Source: Vitellaria paradoxa (Eukaryota; Streptophyta; Magnoliopsida; Ericales; Sapotaceae). Taken from it: a stretch of 64,000 nt of DNA. Location: positions 3,410,001-3,474,000 of the forward strand of contig CM034243.1 in assembly GCA_019916065.1 (NCBI GenBank). The letters run 5' to 3'. Of the stretch, positions 36,302-47,259 are shown piece by piece; the first letter of the stretch is position 1, and each line of letters starts with the position of its first letter. Made by a program: the position numbers and the translations under genes. The notes under the pieces are model-generated. The model saw nothing but the letters and a program-made list of their open reading frames with translations. It ran no database searches and was not told where the DNA came from.

Positions 36302-36420
36302 CATACACATGCAGGTAGGTTGAGGAATATTGTGGCTGGTGGAAAGTCTGCTAATTTTTCCCCTCTCAAACAGCTAGGGAGAATAATCAACCAGCAGAGT
36401 TGAAGATTTTGTACGAGATT
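34330..36420. other. AT-rich intergenic DNA, no gene seen
   Basis: Holds a (TA) run at 35055-35089, a run of about 16 C at 35303-35318, G runs around 35393-35406, a T run at 35800-35823, and (TA) runs at 36153-36174 and 36267-36297. The segment 35540-35790 is less AT-rich with tgggct/agccca motifs at about 35658-35672, but no reading frame is recognisable. Confidence 0.6.
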
Positions 36421-36572
36421 TAGGTTGCATTTGATGAAATGAAAAATATTGAAAAATTTTAAAAATTTTAAAAAAAATTTAAAAATTATTTATTTTTATC
36501 TTACTGTACGAATTACGAATTCACAAATTATCTTAAGTTATTTCATTTTTTTGTCATTCCAAATACCCTATT
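36421..36572. mobile_element. MITE-like element, family A, copy 2
   Basis: Starts ttaggttgcatttgatgaaa and ends cattccaaataccctatta. Core shares attatttatttttatcttac and gaattacgaattcacaaatt with the copy at 3939-4089. Confidence 0.55.
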
Positions 36573-36658
36573 AGTATAAAAATATTAAATTAGTTTAAAA
36601 CCAAAAATAAAAAAAATAAAAAATCAGAGGGGTGTCATGACTCACGGGGAGCAAACTT

Positions 36659-36797
36659 AGGTGGTATTTGATTAGACAAAATTAATTAAAATTTATTAAT
36701 TTTTATTAACTTTTATACTTTATTTTAATCAAAATTTACCACATATTAATTTTTATGCTAAATTTTGGTACTTTACTGTATTTTTTCGTCAAACCCA
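36659..36797. mobile_element. MITE-like element, family D, copy 2
   Basis: Begins aggtggtatttgattagaca and ends ttttttcgtcaaaccca. Shares the aaatttattaatttttatta and ttttggtactttactgtatt core with the other D copies. Confidence 0.55.
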
Positions 36798-37198
36798 TTG
36801 GCAATTTGTATAAAGTGGAAGAAAGAGAATTTTCAACAGACCTATTGGATTTGCGCCTGTATCACAGTAGACATGACAAGGTCTGTATTTCTTATCCATT
36901 TGACCATCTAGAATCATTGATATATATATAATTATATATATATAACCTTGTTTATTTTCGTAAAAAACCCAAAACCTAGAGCTTACGTGCATTTTATAAT
37001 AATAAAAAAAAAAAGAGAGCGTTTCTCAAATTAGTATAAAATTCTAATAATTATCTCTACTTCTTACTAAATGATTTTGAATTAAATGTTTTAATTTTTT
37101 TTTTGGTTTAATTGTCAATTTTTTATTTCATAAGATTTTTTAATTTTTTAATCCGCTTTTTATTTGGAAAATGAAAATGAGGTGGCTAAAATTTGTAT

Positions 37199-37325
37199 TT
37201 AGGGGATGTTTGGTTTATTACAAAATATAAAAAAAATTTAATTTTTTCTATTTAAAATTTTGTCACATGTCATTGTTACATTAATTTTTTAATTTTTTTT
37301 CTCTTTTAGTGAATCAAACACTAAT
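37199..37325. mobile_element. MITE-like element, family D, copy 3
   Basis: Ends gggatgtttggtttattaca and, at the right, gtgaatcaaacactaatta are imperfectly inverted. Core has attttgtcacatgtcattgt like the other D copies. Confidence 0.5.
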
Positions 37326-37619
37326 TAAGATGAGACTGAATTCATGTCCTCTATCTTTCATTTATTAATTAGTTAAATTTGTGTCAACAAAGAAATTATA
37401 GCTAGGGAGAACGCAGAGTGACAAATTATTATAAACCTCAGGGGTCCACCTCGAGAAATTCGTATTTTGCAATTAATAAGTGGCCTTCCCCTTTTGTCGA
37501 TCAACCAATTGCAGGGTTAGTTGACACTCAGATTGATGTTTACTTATTTCATTAATGCCCAATTCTATCTACCACTGTGTGCACTAAATTGGCACTGATG
37601 ATACTTTTCACACCACAAA

Positions 37620-37930
37620 CCCTATTTAGCGTTTGGGGTAATAAAAAATAAAAAAAAATATGGTTTAGAATAAAAAAGAGTATTTGGTGTTTCTTTTCAA
37701 ATTGTATTTTTTAGAGATGAACAGTACTAAAACTGTTAGAACTGTTTCTCAAATCCGTTCTAATGGATTTAAAAAAATAATTCTTCTCTCTCTGAATAAT
37801 GCCAAAACCGTTAAAACGGTCTTCCAAATACGTTCAACAGATTCTATGGTTTATCTAAATCCGTTCTAACGAATTTGAAAAAATAGAGATAAATTAGCGA
37901 TAATGGTACTCGTTTGAAAGCTTTCGACGC
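37620..37930. mobile_element. Partial family B MITE-like copy
   Basis: Starts tagcgtttggggtaataaaa and contains tttttagagatgaacagta followed by repeated aaaccgtt/cgttcta palindromic strings, as in the family B copy at 41000. Right border not defined. Confidence 0.4.
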
Positions 37931-39080
37931 AAAAAACATGATTATGAAAAAAAAAATTTACACTCAATCAATCTCGTTAGGATTTTTTTATTTTTTTAGC
38001 GAAATATTGAAATTTTTTAAAATTAGTAAAGGCGGAAAAAGTAAAAGTGTGATAGAGAATTGTAGTGAGTTATAGAAATTGTTGGAGTTTTATGGCAGTC
38101 CAAATGCAGATCATGCAACTTTTGCATTTCGACGCACTCATTATTTTAAAAAATATCTATAGTAATTTTTCAAACGTAAATAATCATCATAGTATTTCTT
38201 TATTGTAGGAAATTATTTAAAATAGTAGACGTAAATTACCTTTTAATAAATAATCTCTGAAATTGTTTTTTCTCTATTTTAATAGATCTCTTAAAAGGAG
38301 TTGATGCGGATGCTATAATTTAAAAATGATATTCAATATAAGAAAAAAGACTCTCAAAAAGTACAGACAGAATAATCTAGTAATGAGTCTAATAATATTG
38401 TAACTAAAGTGGCATGACCTCATCCAAATAACTTAGGGTGTGTTTATCCCAAAATTGAATCGATTTTTTTTTTCAATTTTCGAAAATTAGACCTAAAATC
38501 GAACCGATTTCAACTTAGAGGCAAATAAAATTGAACTATAAAATCAAGTTGGGTTAGTTCAATTTTTGACTTAGCCTAATTCGGATTGGATTGGGTCGGT
38601 TTTGGATTGGCTTTATTTATTTATTTTCGAAACCTAAACATTCAAATAAATAATATATTATATGTTATATTATTCAGGTTGGTACGGGTTAAGTTATTTT
38701 CGATTCGGTTTCGATTTGGATTGATTTTTTGGTTTACTAACCCAAGAATCGAACTGAAAATATTGGGTTGTTATTTTTTTTTTTAACCTAGAACTAAACC
38801 GATCTTCATATAAACCTAAATCAAACCAAACCAAAGTAGTCGGATGGGTTTGGTTTTTGATTTGTTTGATTCTTTTTTTGTACCCTTATAAATAGCATAA
38901 TATTTTTCATTTCTAGCCTCAAATCTCACGACTTTAAAACATATTTCCTTACCACACACGTGTAATGTTGAAGAAGTATCATTGTACTTTAGTAGTAGCT
39001 TGTTAGTGTCTTGTTAGGTTGCTCACCTACAATCATTGGTTTGCACACAATCTTCCTCGACTTTTGGCTAAACTTAAGTT
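37930..39080. other. AT-rich intergenic DNA, no gene seen
   Basis: Contains stretches with alternating tcggttt/ggattgg text (38520-38880). No recognisable protein or element. A weakly repeated motif set (ggttcgg/tcgattt) gives it low complexity. Confidence 0.5.
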
Positions 39081-39610
39081 TGATACCGTCATGTCAGGAC
39101 TTTATTCAAATTGTATAGTATTGTTCGTTTTGGGTTTTAGCTTGTACAACTATATGACTTTTGACTGAATTTAGCTTTGATACCAATTCAAATGGTATAA
39201 TATTATCGGTTTTATGTTTTAGCCTATGCAATTTTATGACTTGTGGTTGAGCTTAGCTCTGATACCAACTATTATGTGACGATCATATTCAAATAATATA
39301 ATATTGTCCACTTTGAGTCTTAGTTTGCACAACTTTATGACTTCTGCTTGAGCTTAGTTCTAATACCAATGCCATGACCTTGTTTAAATGGTATAATAAT
39401 GTGTATTTTAAGTCTCAGCTTATACAGCTTTATGACTTCTAGCTAAGCTTAACTCTAATATTATTACGTTAGAACCTTATTTAAATGGTATAATATTATC
39501 TGTTTTGGATCTCAGCTTGTACAACTTTATGACTTTCGGCTAAGGTAGCTCCTAATACCAATAATTATGTCACAATCCTATTCAAATGGTATAATATTAT
39601 TTTACAGTTT
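39080..39610. repeat. Degenerate tandem array, about 95-100-bp units
   Basis: Five to six units, each with ggtataatattat-tgttttg, then cttagcttgtacaactttatgactt, then gcttagctctaataccaa. The recurring tataatatt strings lie near 39116, 39198, 39297, 39390, 39488 and 39589. Units have drifted but keep the block order. No coding capacity. Confidence 0.8.
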
Positions 39611-39873
39611 TAAAACACGTAATACTAAGTAAATTTGAGTATTATATAAACGGTACATCCTCTCACCATACTTAGGTGATGTAGGATAGGCCCACATGGT
39701 TCTAAAATGTACCATACTAAGTGGATGTGAATTCTACATATATGCACGCCCTTTTCCATACCTAAGAGGAGTTTTATCACGTCTCAAGGGTAACTTGAAT
39801 TCTGCATAAAGTGTATCTAAATTGGTTTGATATTTTAAAATGATAGATTAACAATTTTTTACATAGATTAAAA

Positions 39874-39879
39874 TTATAT

Positions 39880-39927
<48 letters not shown>
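39874..39927. repeat. Long (TA)n microsatellite
   Basis: About 27 TA units with one interruption (taaata). Confidence 0.95.
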
Positions 39928-39930
<3 letters not shown>

Positions 39931-40039
39931 TTTTTAATTGCATAACATTACCTATAGTGGTTCTAGCATCCAATGTTTTTTAGTCAAGAACTAAAGGATA
40001 AAAGAAAAACATATTAACTAATTAGCATGCTTATAAGAA

Positions 40040-40640
40040 ATGACAATAACCTATTTTCATCCACACATCGTAGGTCATTCTAATAGATATTGTCCGCTTT
40101 ATGCACTCTCACACATGGCTTTAAGACACATCACGACAGAGGAAGAGGTAGATGCGCTTATAAGCTACTTCAGTCCTCAACTTTATAAGCTACCCTATTC
40201 TTCGACTCTTTTTTTGATGTGGAAGAATTGTGGTATCATTAGAGCCCCTCAGTCGAGGATTGAGGGATTGGGAATGACGATTTGTGACCTGCGGGCTCGT
40301 GACTCTTTCGATTCCCACAGACGGCGCTAACTGATAATAACCCATTTTTGTTTGCATACCATAGGCCCTCTTGAGGGATTGGGAATGACGACTTATGACC
40401 TGCGGGCTCATGACTCTTTCGATTCTCACAGACAGCGCTAACTAATAATAACCCATTTTTGTTTGCATACCATAGGCCCTCTTGATAGATATTGTTCGTT
40501 TTGTGTACCCCCCGTATGCACTCTTACGCACAGTTTTAAAACGCGTCATGCCAGGAGAAAAGGTAGAGACGCTTATAAGTTGTCTTAGTTCTCAACTCTT
40601 TTTCAATGTGAGACAGTTGTGGTATTATTAAGAAATAACA
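40040..40640. repeat. 'gatattgtccg' dispersed repeat, tandemly amplified
   Basis: Two outer copies (40040-40245 and 40450-40632) share tgatagatattgtycgcttt, gcactcttacgcac, gttttaaaacgcgtcatgcc, ggtagatgcgcttataag and gatgtgrgacagttgtggta. I recognise this from memory as a repeat text widespread in eudicot genomes. Between them lies a 111-bp unit present twice (40260-40370 and 40371-40481) with few differences, carrying gacctgcgggctcgtgactc and ttcgattcccacagacggcg. Function unknown. Confidence 0.8.
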
Positions 40641-40999
40641 AAGTAAAATTTAGCCACGGAATAAGAAAAAAAGGACAAGCAAGGTTGATGTGGCCATCAA
40701 TCATTAAGGTAATGTTTGGATGGCAAAAAAATAAAAAATAAAAAATTGGTATAGAAGTGACAAATAATAAAATTTGATTAGAGAAAGTTAATTTTTTATT
40801 TTATTTTATTTTTTTGTGTTAAATTGAGCAAAAGAAAAAATTAATGAAAGTTAAAAATTTTTTTATATTTTTTTTAGTAAACCAAATATCCTTTAAACAT
40901 CAAGCAAGAACAACGAGGGCAATCGTAATACCTTAAAAAGTCCTAAAAATGCAACGCATTGCTACCGACTTTGGACCCAAAAACTAGGGTTCCCTACAT

Positions 41000-41608
41000 C
41001 AAAATAGCGTTTGCAGCGGTAAAAAATAAGAAAAAACAAAAAAAAAAATGTGATTTGGGATAACTTTTAACATTTGACGTTTCTAACTTAAACTACGTTT
41101 TTTAAAGATGAATAGTGTAACTTTTGTACTTTTGCAGTAAAAAGTTGGAGAGAGAAACCGTGAGAACGGTTTTTTAGATCTGTTATCATGGATTTATGTT
41201 AGAATTTTTTGAAAGTTATTGAATTTTTAGACTTTTGCAGAAAAAATTATAGAGAGAAACCGTAGGAACGGTTTTTTAGATCTGTTCTCACGGATTTGTG
41301 CTAATATTTTTTTTTAAAATTATTGAACTTTCTAATTTATGCATGAAAAAATTGAAGAGAGAAACCGTGGGAATTGTTTTTTTCAGTCCGTTCCCACGGA
41401 TTTATGTTAGATTTGTTTAAATTTGTTGAAAAATTATTAGATTTTGTGAAAAAATTATTAAAGTTTGTAAAAATTTGTTAGAATATGTAGATATATATAG
41501 AAAATTCTAGAGATTTCACAAAGTACGAAATGACCAAAATGTATTAAAAAGTTTTAGAAATTTTTAGGGATTTTCAGTGATTTTTAGCCAACCAAACAGT
41601 GCTCAAAT
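41000..41608. mobile_element. MITE-like element, family B, inverted, with internal triplication
   Basis: Runs from tagcgtttgcagcggtaaaa to tagccaaccaaacagtgctc. Compared with 23463-23910 the block order is reversed and complemented. An internal unit starting agagagaaaccgtgrgaacg occurs three times, at 41149, 41251 and 41356 (period about 102-105), which makes this copy longer. Confidence 0.65.
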
Positions 41609-41609
41609 T

Positions 41610-42975
41610 TACCAAAGACCAAGTCATTAAACAAGGGACCAAGGCCTTGGACATTTCAAAGTAGCCCTCCCCCCGAAAAAATGATGGTTGCGTGACAATG
41701 GGAATGGACCACCTGCACCATAAGGCCCCTCCCATTTGGCACGAACATTGAACCCATTGAATGATTTGCCATTGCCTTTTGCCTACCCTCTAGTGGGAGA
41801 ATTGGTGGGATTGCTTTGCTTTGTACTTATTATCAATGTAGTGATCCCCGTAGAGATTCCCCACTAATCTTCCCAACGGATGTGACAAGGACTCTTGTGG
41901 TGATTGATAACTTTTGTGAGAAATTATCTGATTTTAACATTTTTCCTACTAGACAAAATCAAGTGTCAAATTCAATAATATATGTGAAAACAATACACAC
42001 AGATAGAGAAATAAATAAAATAAATAAATAATAATGCGATTGCCAAATGAAATCCCCTACTTTATATTATTTTTTTAGTGAAAATTATCTGATTTTTAGA
42101 TTGTTTTGAAACTAATTCAAATATCAAGTCTTTTTAGACTAAGTTTAGATATGAATTTAATTGGAGTATTTAATATGATATATATATACATGTATATATA
42201 TACATGTTGGATGGAAATATTTGTATATATACATATTGGATGGAAATATTTGTACTCTTTTTTTAACTTCTCTTACTCTACATTACTCTTTTAAGGAAAG
42301 TTAATGGAAGAGTGCATTTATCATTTCTCAATATATTATGACAAATTTAAAATAATTGAAAAATCTATTTGTTATATAAACCATATTAAAAGTTATTTAA
42401 ATGTTATTCATGTATTAATTATTTTATAAACTAGTTATTTCTGTTATATTTGTATAAAATTTAGTTGTAAAATTATAATGGATTCAAAATCATCACTTCG
42501 AAACAAATTATATTTAAGTCTTTCTTAATATTTGCCCCCCTCATTAATAAATAGTGAACCCACTATTTTAATAATAATCATTAAAAATTATTTATATTTA
42601 TTAATTTTTATATAAAATGATTATCTCTCTTGTATTTTTTAGAAATTTAGTCTTAAATATGAATTCAAGGAGGCTATATTTTAATATAAAATTAAATCAA
42701 TCAACTTAGATGATCGAGGGGAAATTCTAAGCTTAAAATATATGATTATTTTTAGGGTGAGAATATATACATTCCTTGTTAACCTACCCTACTGCATTAT
42801 TTTCTTTATTAACTTCCTTCATTCTACAATAATATAAAAAGAGTAATGTAGAGTAGAAAAATTAATAAAAGAGTACATTTATCATTTACTTTATTTTATA
42901 TGGTTATATTAAAAAAATATTTCCAAAAATTGCATATTTTTTAAATATATAAAATATTCCAAAATTGTAAGCTAG
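41610..42975. other. Intergenic DNA, no gene seen
   Basis: 41620-41900 is less AT-rich but has no recognisable frame; the rest is AT-rich. A 33-bp near-repeat (catgttggatggaaatattt and its copy) occurs at about 42200-42255. Two related segments with actctacattactctttt-like text occur near 42270 and, inverted, near 42845. Confidence 0.5.
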
Positions 42976-42979
42976 GCTC

Positions 42980-43335
42980 CGTTTGGAGCTAAATTTTTCT
43001 GAAAAATTTTAAAAATCTCTAAAGATTTTTAATTTTCTCAAATCAAATTTTATTATGTGTTATTTTTAACATCATTTTAACACTAACTTTTATTTTTTTT
43101 TTAACTTTTTCAAAACTCATAACACTAGCTTAATAAAAAGTAGATAATTATCACATTCTAATATGGACCCTAAATGTGGCAAGCGCAAAGATGTGAGCTA
43201 ACTTGTTTGGAGTTATATAAAATTATAAAAATTAATATCTCGTGTTTTGTACAGTGAATAAAATTTAAATTTTATAATTTTGTAATTTATGTTTATAAAG
43301 ATTTGTAGAATTTTATATTATTTTATTTAATTTCA
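42980..43335. mobile_element. Two adjoining MITE-like repeats
   Basis: 42980-43135 begins aggctccgtttggagctaaa and contains attttattatgtgttattttt and further text like families D/A. 43196-43335 begins gagctaacttgtttggagtt and resembles family F (gtttggagttatataaaatt). Borders are approximate. Confidence 0.4.
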
Positions 43336-43602
43336 AAGGTTGCCAATATCACCTAGAAATAGCCATGCATAACTCCCATCCGTGAAATTAAAATATATAA
43401 ATATAAAAAAATATTCTATAAATTTACAACTATATAGTAATCTAATACCCCAATTTTCAACAAAATTGGGAATGGAAACCAAAACCCCCCTCCCCCTAAA
43501 AAAACAAATAAAACTAACTTGTATTACTATCAATATTATAATCTAGCTTATTATCGTCATCATCGCATTATTCCAATCATTCTAATCGACCCATTAGCTT
43601 CT

Positions 43603-44103
43603 TCATGGTTTCTTCCACGTCAGCAATCTCCGGCCACCGTGGCCGGCGGCGATGCGGGTCTTGACGCTTTCGAACTCGGAGATCCGACAAGGAATTGTGA
43701 TCCCACCCGGGTGGTTGAACCCGTACTCCTCCTCCGCCTCCCTCAGGAGCTTCCCAAACAGTGGGTGGTTGAAGTAGACCACCGGCACCAGGACCCGGTG
43801 GAAGTCGCCGTCTTTCTGACCCACGTACACCGCCATGTGCCCCTTTGGCACCGCCGCCGCCACGGCCTTGTCCTTCCCCGGCAGGCGGTCGTCGTCCAAG
43901 GGGACGTAGCCCCGACCCGGATTCGCCGAGCAGATGGCCTTGGCCTTTCTCTTGAGGCAGCTGAAGAGTCCCCAGATGGGTTTTTTCTTGCGGGATGGTG
44001 GGTCGAGCCGGTAATAACCGGAAGTCAACGGATTTCGCCGGAAGACGAACCGGAAAAGTGTGGTGACGCGGTGTTTGAGCTTGAAGCCGCGAATTTTTTT
44101 CAT
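43603..44103 (-). CDS. SAUR36: SAUR36-like auxin-responsive protein
   Basis: Small auxin-up RNA family. These proteins act in growth control by inhibiting PP2C-D phosphatases and so activating the plasma-membrane proton pump; SAUR36 in Arabidopsis is linked to leaf senescence and seed germination. Intronless, 166 residues, longer than the usual about 100 because of a basic N-terminal extension (MKKIRGFKLKHRVTTLFRFV). The SAUR domain spans about 86-152 with VPKGHMAVYVG, RVLVPVVYFNHPLFGKLLRE and the EEYGFNHPGGITIPC signature. The GOS12 gene lies 9.5 kb away, divergently oriented, matching the At2g45210-At2g45200 neighbourhood. Codons are GC-rich compared with the surroundings. The subfamily call rests on the N-terminal extension and synteny. 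Confidence 0.9.
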   Translation of the reverse strand: MKKIRGFKLKHRVTTLFRFVFRRNPLTSGYYRLDPPSRKKKPIWGLFSCLKRKAKAICSANPGRGYVPLDDDRLPGKDKAVAAAVPKGHMAVYVGQKDGDFHRVLVPVVYFNHPLFGKLLREAEEEYGFNHPGGITIPCRISEFESVKTRIAAGHGGRRLLTWKKP

Positions 44104-44610
44104 TTTTCCGTTGATGAGAGAGGGAAAAAAAGAGGATTTAGAGAGAGAGATAGAGACTTTTCGAAGTAAAGTGGTTTATTGGTTTGGTTTGTTCTAGGGA
44201 AAAGGCCAAGGGTCGGCGACAGACATGGCAAGGCGAAAGAGGGTGAGACAAACCTCAGAAAGAGAGGTGGGTATGTTTGACATCTTCTTCTTCACCGGCG
44301 CTACAAAGTGAGAAGAAGAACTTCATTCACAGCGTTAATTTCTTGGCCTTGTTCTCGCTGATCGAAACGTTTCTTCCACCACCACCAAAAAAATATGAAC
44401 GTTTTGCCTTTGGCGGAGGGGTGCTGGTGCAGATGATTAAGTTGGTTTGTGAAACAAAGAAGGAGCGCACTTTGGCTGGTTTTATAATCAGAGAGATAGA
44501 AAGAGAGAGAGTTGAGAAAGGTCAGAGGGAGAGGAAGTTGGAGCGAAGTAGCGGGCCAAAACAGCGAAGCGTTGAAATAGCCGGCACGCTATTGAATAAG
44601 GAGAAGTAAA
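44104..44610 (-). promoter_or_regulatory. SAUR upstream region: possible TATA box, AuxRE-like site
   Basis: Minus-strand TATAAA at 44486-44481 could set transcription near 44450, giving a 5'UTR of about 350 bases. A TGTCTC auxin-response-like hexamer (read on the minus strand) lies at 44250-44245, which would then be inside the leader, so its role is uncertain. GA-rich runs occur at 44134-44156 and 44494-44545. Confidence 0.4.
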
Positions 44611-44619
44611 TATTGCTTC

Positions 44620-44671
44620 ATGTGTGTGTGTGTATATCCACACATAGAGAGAGAGAGAGAGAGAGAGAGAG
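44620..44671. repeat. (GT)n and (GA)n microsatellites
   Basis: A short (TG) run at 44621-44633, tatatccacaca, then a (GA) run of about 13 units. Upstream flank of the SAUR gene. Confidence 0.9.
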
Positions 44672-44809
44672 TCTTGACCGGGGTTGGGTGGTTAGGAGGA
44701 ACGACCAGATGACAAGGGGAGGCCCGGAGAGTGGCTCAAAAGCCGTAGATTTGAGTGAGTACGAAAAACCGTTGCTAGTTGTACCGGCGTGTCCTTGAAG
44801 ACCCATGTG

Positions 44810-45419
44810 CCGGCACCGTTTGATTGATTATTATTGCTTTTTCTAACATAGGGTCGGTTTTGCATAAAAAAAAAAATTCTAGTATCGAATCTCCGAGAAC
44901 TTCTGTACCTCTTATTTTTCGGCCATCGTTAATTTTAAAAAATTTTAATATTTCGTTAAAAAAATAAAAAATTTAAAAGTAAGTTAATTTTTTTACAATT
45001 ATATTTTTTATATCAAAATTTTACAAATGAGTACCAATATTACTATTTTTTATGAATTTTTTTAAATCTGTGAAAACGAATTTGAAAAATTATTTTTATG
45101 ATTTACTACTTTTTAAAAAAAATGACATTAAAATTAATTTAAAATTATATTTTATCTCAATTTATTTTATTTTTTCTTATTTCAAATAGTGGATTCCGCG
45201 TGGGCACCTTGTGATTGGGAAGTCAAATTCTCTATCCTTGTCGGTAAAGAGCCGCAGTAATTACTCAATATAAAATAAATAATTTTAAAACCTTTTTAGG
45301 GATTTTTTAGACAATCTTAACCCGTGAAACGCGCCAAATACACAATATTTTAAGGCGGAAAAAAGAGTTTTACGAGAACTCAAGCCTAGGATTTGAGTGG
45401 ATAAAAGAAAGGCTCTTTT
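44810..45419. other. AT-rich intergenic DNA, no gene seen
   Basis: A/T-rich with short repeat debris (gcataaaaaaaaaa at 44862; tttatctcaatttattttattttt near 45150). Ends at the left target-site duplication of the SINE pair. Confidence 0.6.
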
Positions 45420-45439
45420 GCACCTTTAATAGTCTTCTT

Positions 45440-45697
45440 TTGGGACCGGGAAGAAGTGCGCAGCCGCTATTCGACGATGCGCACTGGGTGAAACTTGTCC
45501 CGTGGACTAAGTCGGCAATGACCCACGAGGTGGTAAACTAACTTACGCAAGCCCTGATTGACTAGCTCGATCGAGAGGAGCTGTTAAAAACCCGTCAAAG
45601 CAGTATTCTATCATTCTGAAGGAGAATCGAACCTGGGACCGCACGCGGCGCAGGCCCTTAGGCACCCCCGAACCCCCACTTGACCACCCCCGAAGGG
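45440..45697 (-). mobile_element. tRNA-derived SINE, unit 1 of tandem pair
   Basis: On the minus strand it begins CCCCTTCGGGGGTGGTCAAG with A-box TGGTCAAGTGG and B-box GGTTCGATTC, then a unique body and 3' end near GGTCCCA. It is flanked by a perfect 20-bp duplication, gcacctttaatagtcttctt, at 45420-45439 and 45698-45717. Far more GC-rich than the surroundings. The tRNA part (GGNNGAGTGG class) looks derived from a tRNA-Ser/Leu type; the SINE family name is not known to me. Confidence 0.88.
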
Positions 45698-45711
45698 GCA
45701 CCTTTAATAGT

Positions 45712-45979
45712 CTTCTTCTGATACGTGGAAGTCCGCAGCCGCTACCCCGTACTGGGGTGCGCACAGGGCGAAGCACGCTCCAGGACCCGAGCCGACAACG
45801 GCCCCTGGAGAGTTAACCAGCCTAGGCAAGCCCTGGCTGACCGGCACGACCGAGAGGAGGCCTTTAGGCTCCCGCCATTACAGCGGTAACCCACCCCCCG
45901 TGGGGGAGTCGAACCCAGAACCTCGAGAGGCCCAAGCTTTTAAGGCAAGCCCGACTTCCACTCGGCCACCCCCGAAGGG
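45712..45979 (-). mobile_element. tRNA-derived SINE, unit 2 of tandem pair
   Basis: Same orientation and layout as the neighbouring unit: minus-strand start CCCTTCGGGGGTGGCCGAGT, A-box TGGCCGAGTGG, B-box GGTTCGACTCC, then CTCTCGGTCGTGCCGGTCAG and GGGCTTGCCTAGG-type body. A short duplication ttaatagt (45704-45711 and 45980-45987) may be its own target site; unit 1 then inserted at the 3' junction. The units are clearly related but diverged, so they are not a recent duplication. Confidence 0.85.
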
Positions 45980-45989
45980 TTAATAGTTT

Positions 45990-47160
45990 TTATTTATTTT
46001 TATTCAATTTTTTATTTATTTTTTAAAATTTTGAAGTGTATTGTTCACTTTTAGTAAAAATAAAAAATTATTATAGCGTTACTTAAATACACACAAAACA
46101 TAACTTTTTACATTTGTTTAAGCATTTTTTCCTTCAATTCTTTATAAAAATTTAATGACATTCTCAAAATAAAATAAAAATTATAAAAAAATGAATCACA
46201 AAATTTTAAAATATAAGATTTTGACGGTCAAAAATATAGACCATCTTCTTATCGCAAAGAGGGAGATTAATTTCAGAATTCAAATATGTTAAAATAAAAT
46301 TAATAACATTTCACATCCAAATAATTCTCATGAACAAGTTTCAAAATAAAATTCGTTGTTTCATACAATTAGAATAATTTAACAAATTATTGATTTTGGG
46401 TATTGTTGGTACAAAAATAGTTGAGAACACGTGACACACTGCCAAGCACAATATGAATGTGCTCGACGCTCGTCAGACAATCGAAGAGTCATTGTATTTG
46501 GGTCCCACCATTTCATGAAGTAAAGTTAGCACGATTCTAATTATAAAGGTGAAATGATAATAAATGAAACCGAATTTTTTACTTAAAAGTTAACTTGATT
46601 AATTCGTTTCGTTACAAGTAACAAAAATATGTGAATTTGGACACTTTGCAAGGTGGCATTACCCTCATTTTGCTCTCGCGCATTTAATGTAGAGTGGATA
46701 GCATTAAATGAGAAGTGAAAGACATTTAAGAAAAAGTAAACATTAAACACTTTATGATACATACAAGATACAAAATGATTACATTTTCATTGTTTACATA
46801 TTTATTTATTTATTCCATCATATTATAAATACAACACTTTAACTTCAAAATGCAAGTACACTTTTTACGGTCAACTGAATACTTTGTCATTAATTCTTAT
46901 TGTATAATTTTCTCAAGTTTTTTCTGATTTTATCATCAGAGAGTTTTTTGGCCGGAGACTATTTCTAGTCATAACCTTTGTCTCTTTTGTATTTAGTAAG
47001 ATCACACGTGGATTTTCAGTCGATGTGGAGAATAGTTTTGACAGTGATTTTTTTATTGTCGAGTAGGTATTTTATAAAATTATTATAAAAATTAGCTAAA
47101 AGTAAGAGGTTTTTGAACAAAATTTAATGTATTAATGATGAATCAAACTCAAATATTTGG
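45990..47160. other. AT-rich intergenic DNA, no gene seen
   Basis: Low-complexity A/T-rich DNA without recognisable element or frame. Confidence 0.6.
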
Positions 47161-47259
47161 GTAGATTTTTTTTTTTATATAAACAAAATTCGGCTCTAAA
47201 TTGGTTGAAATTTTTTTTTTTATTTTACGTGGTTTGGTTGAAAATGCAAACATTTATTG

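Noticed and set aside
43519..44169. 216-codon plus-strand frame over the SAUR gene
   Set aside because: It is the antisense shadow of the SAUR coding sequence, open because of the GC-rich codons.
45640..45979. tRNA genes suggested by A- and B-box strings
   Set aside because: The strings are in SINE heads: the acceptor stem and anticodon arm do not fold as an intact tRNA and the sequence continues into a SINE body.
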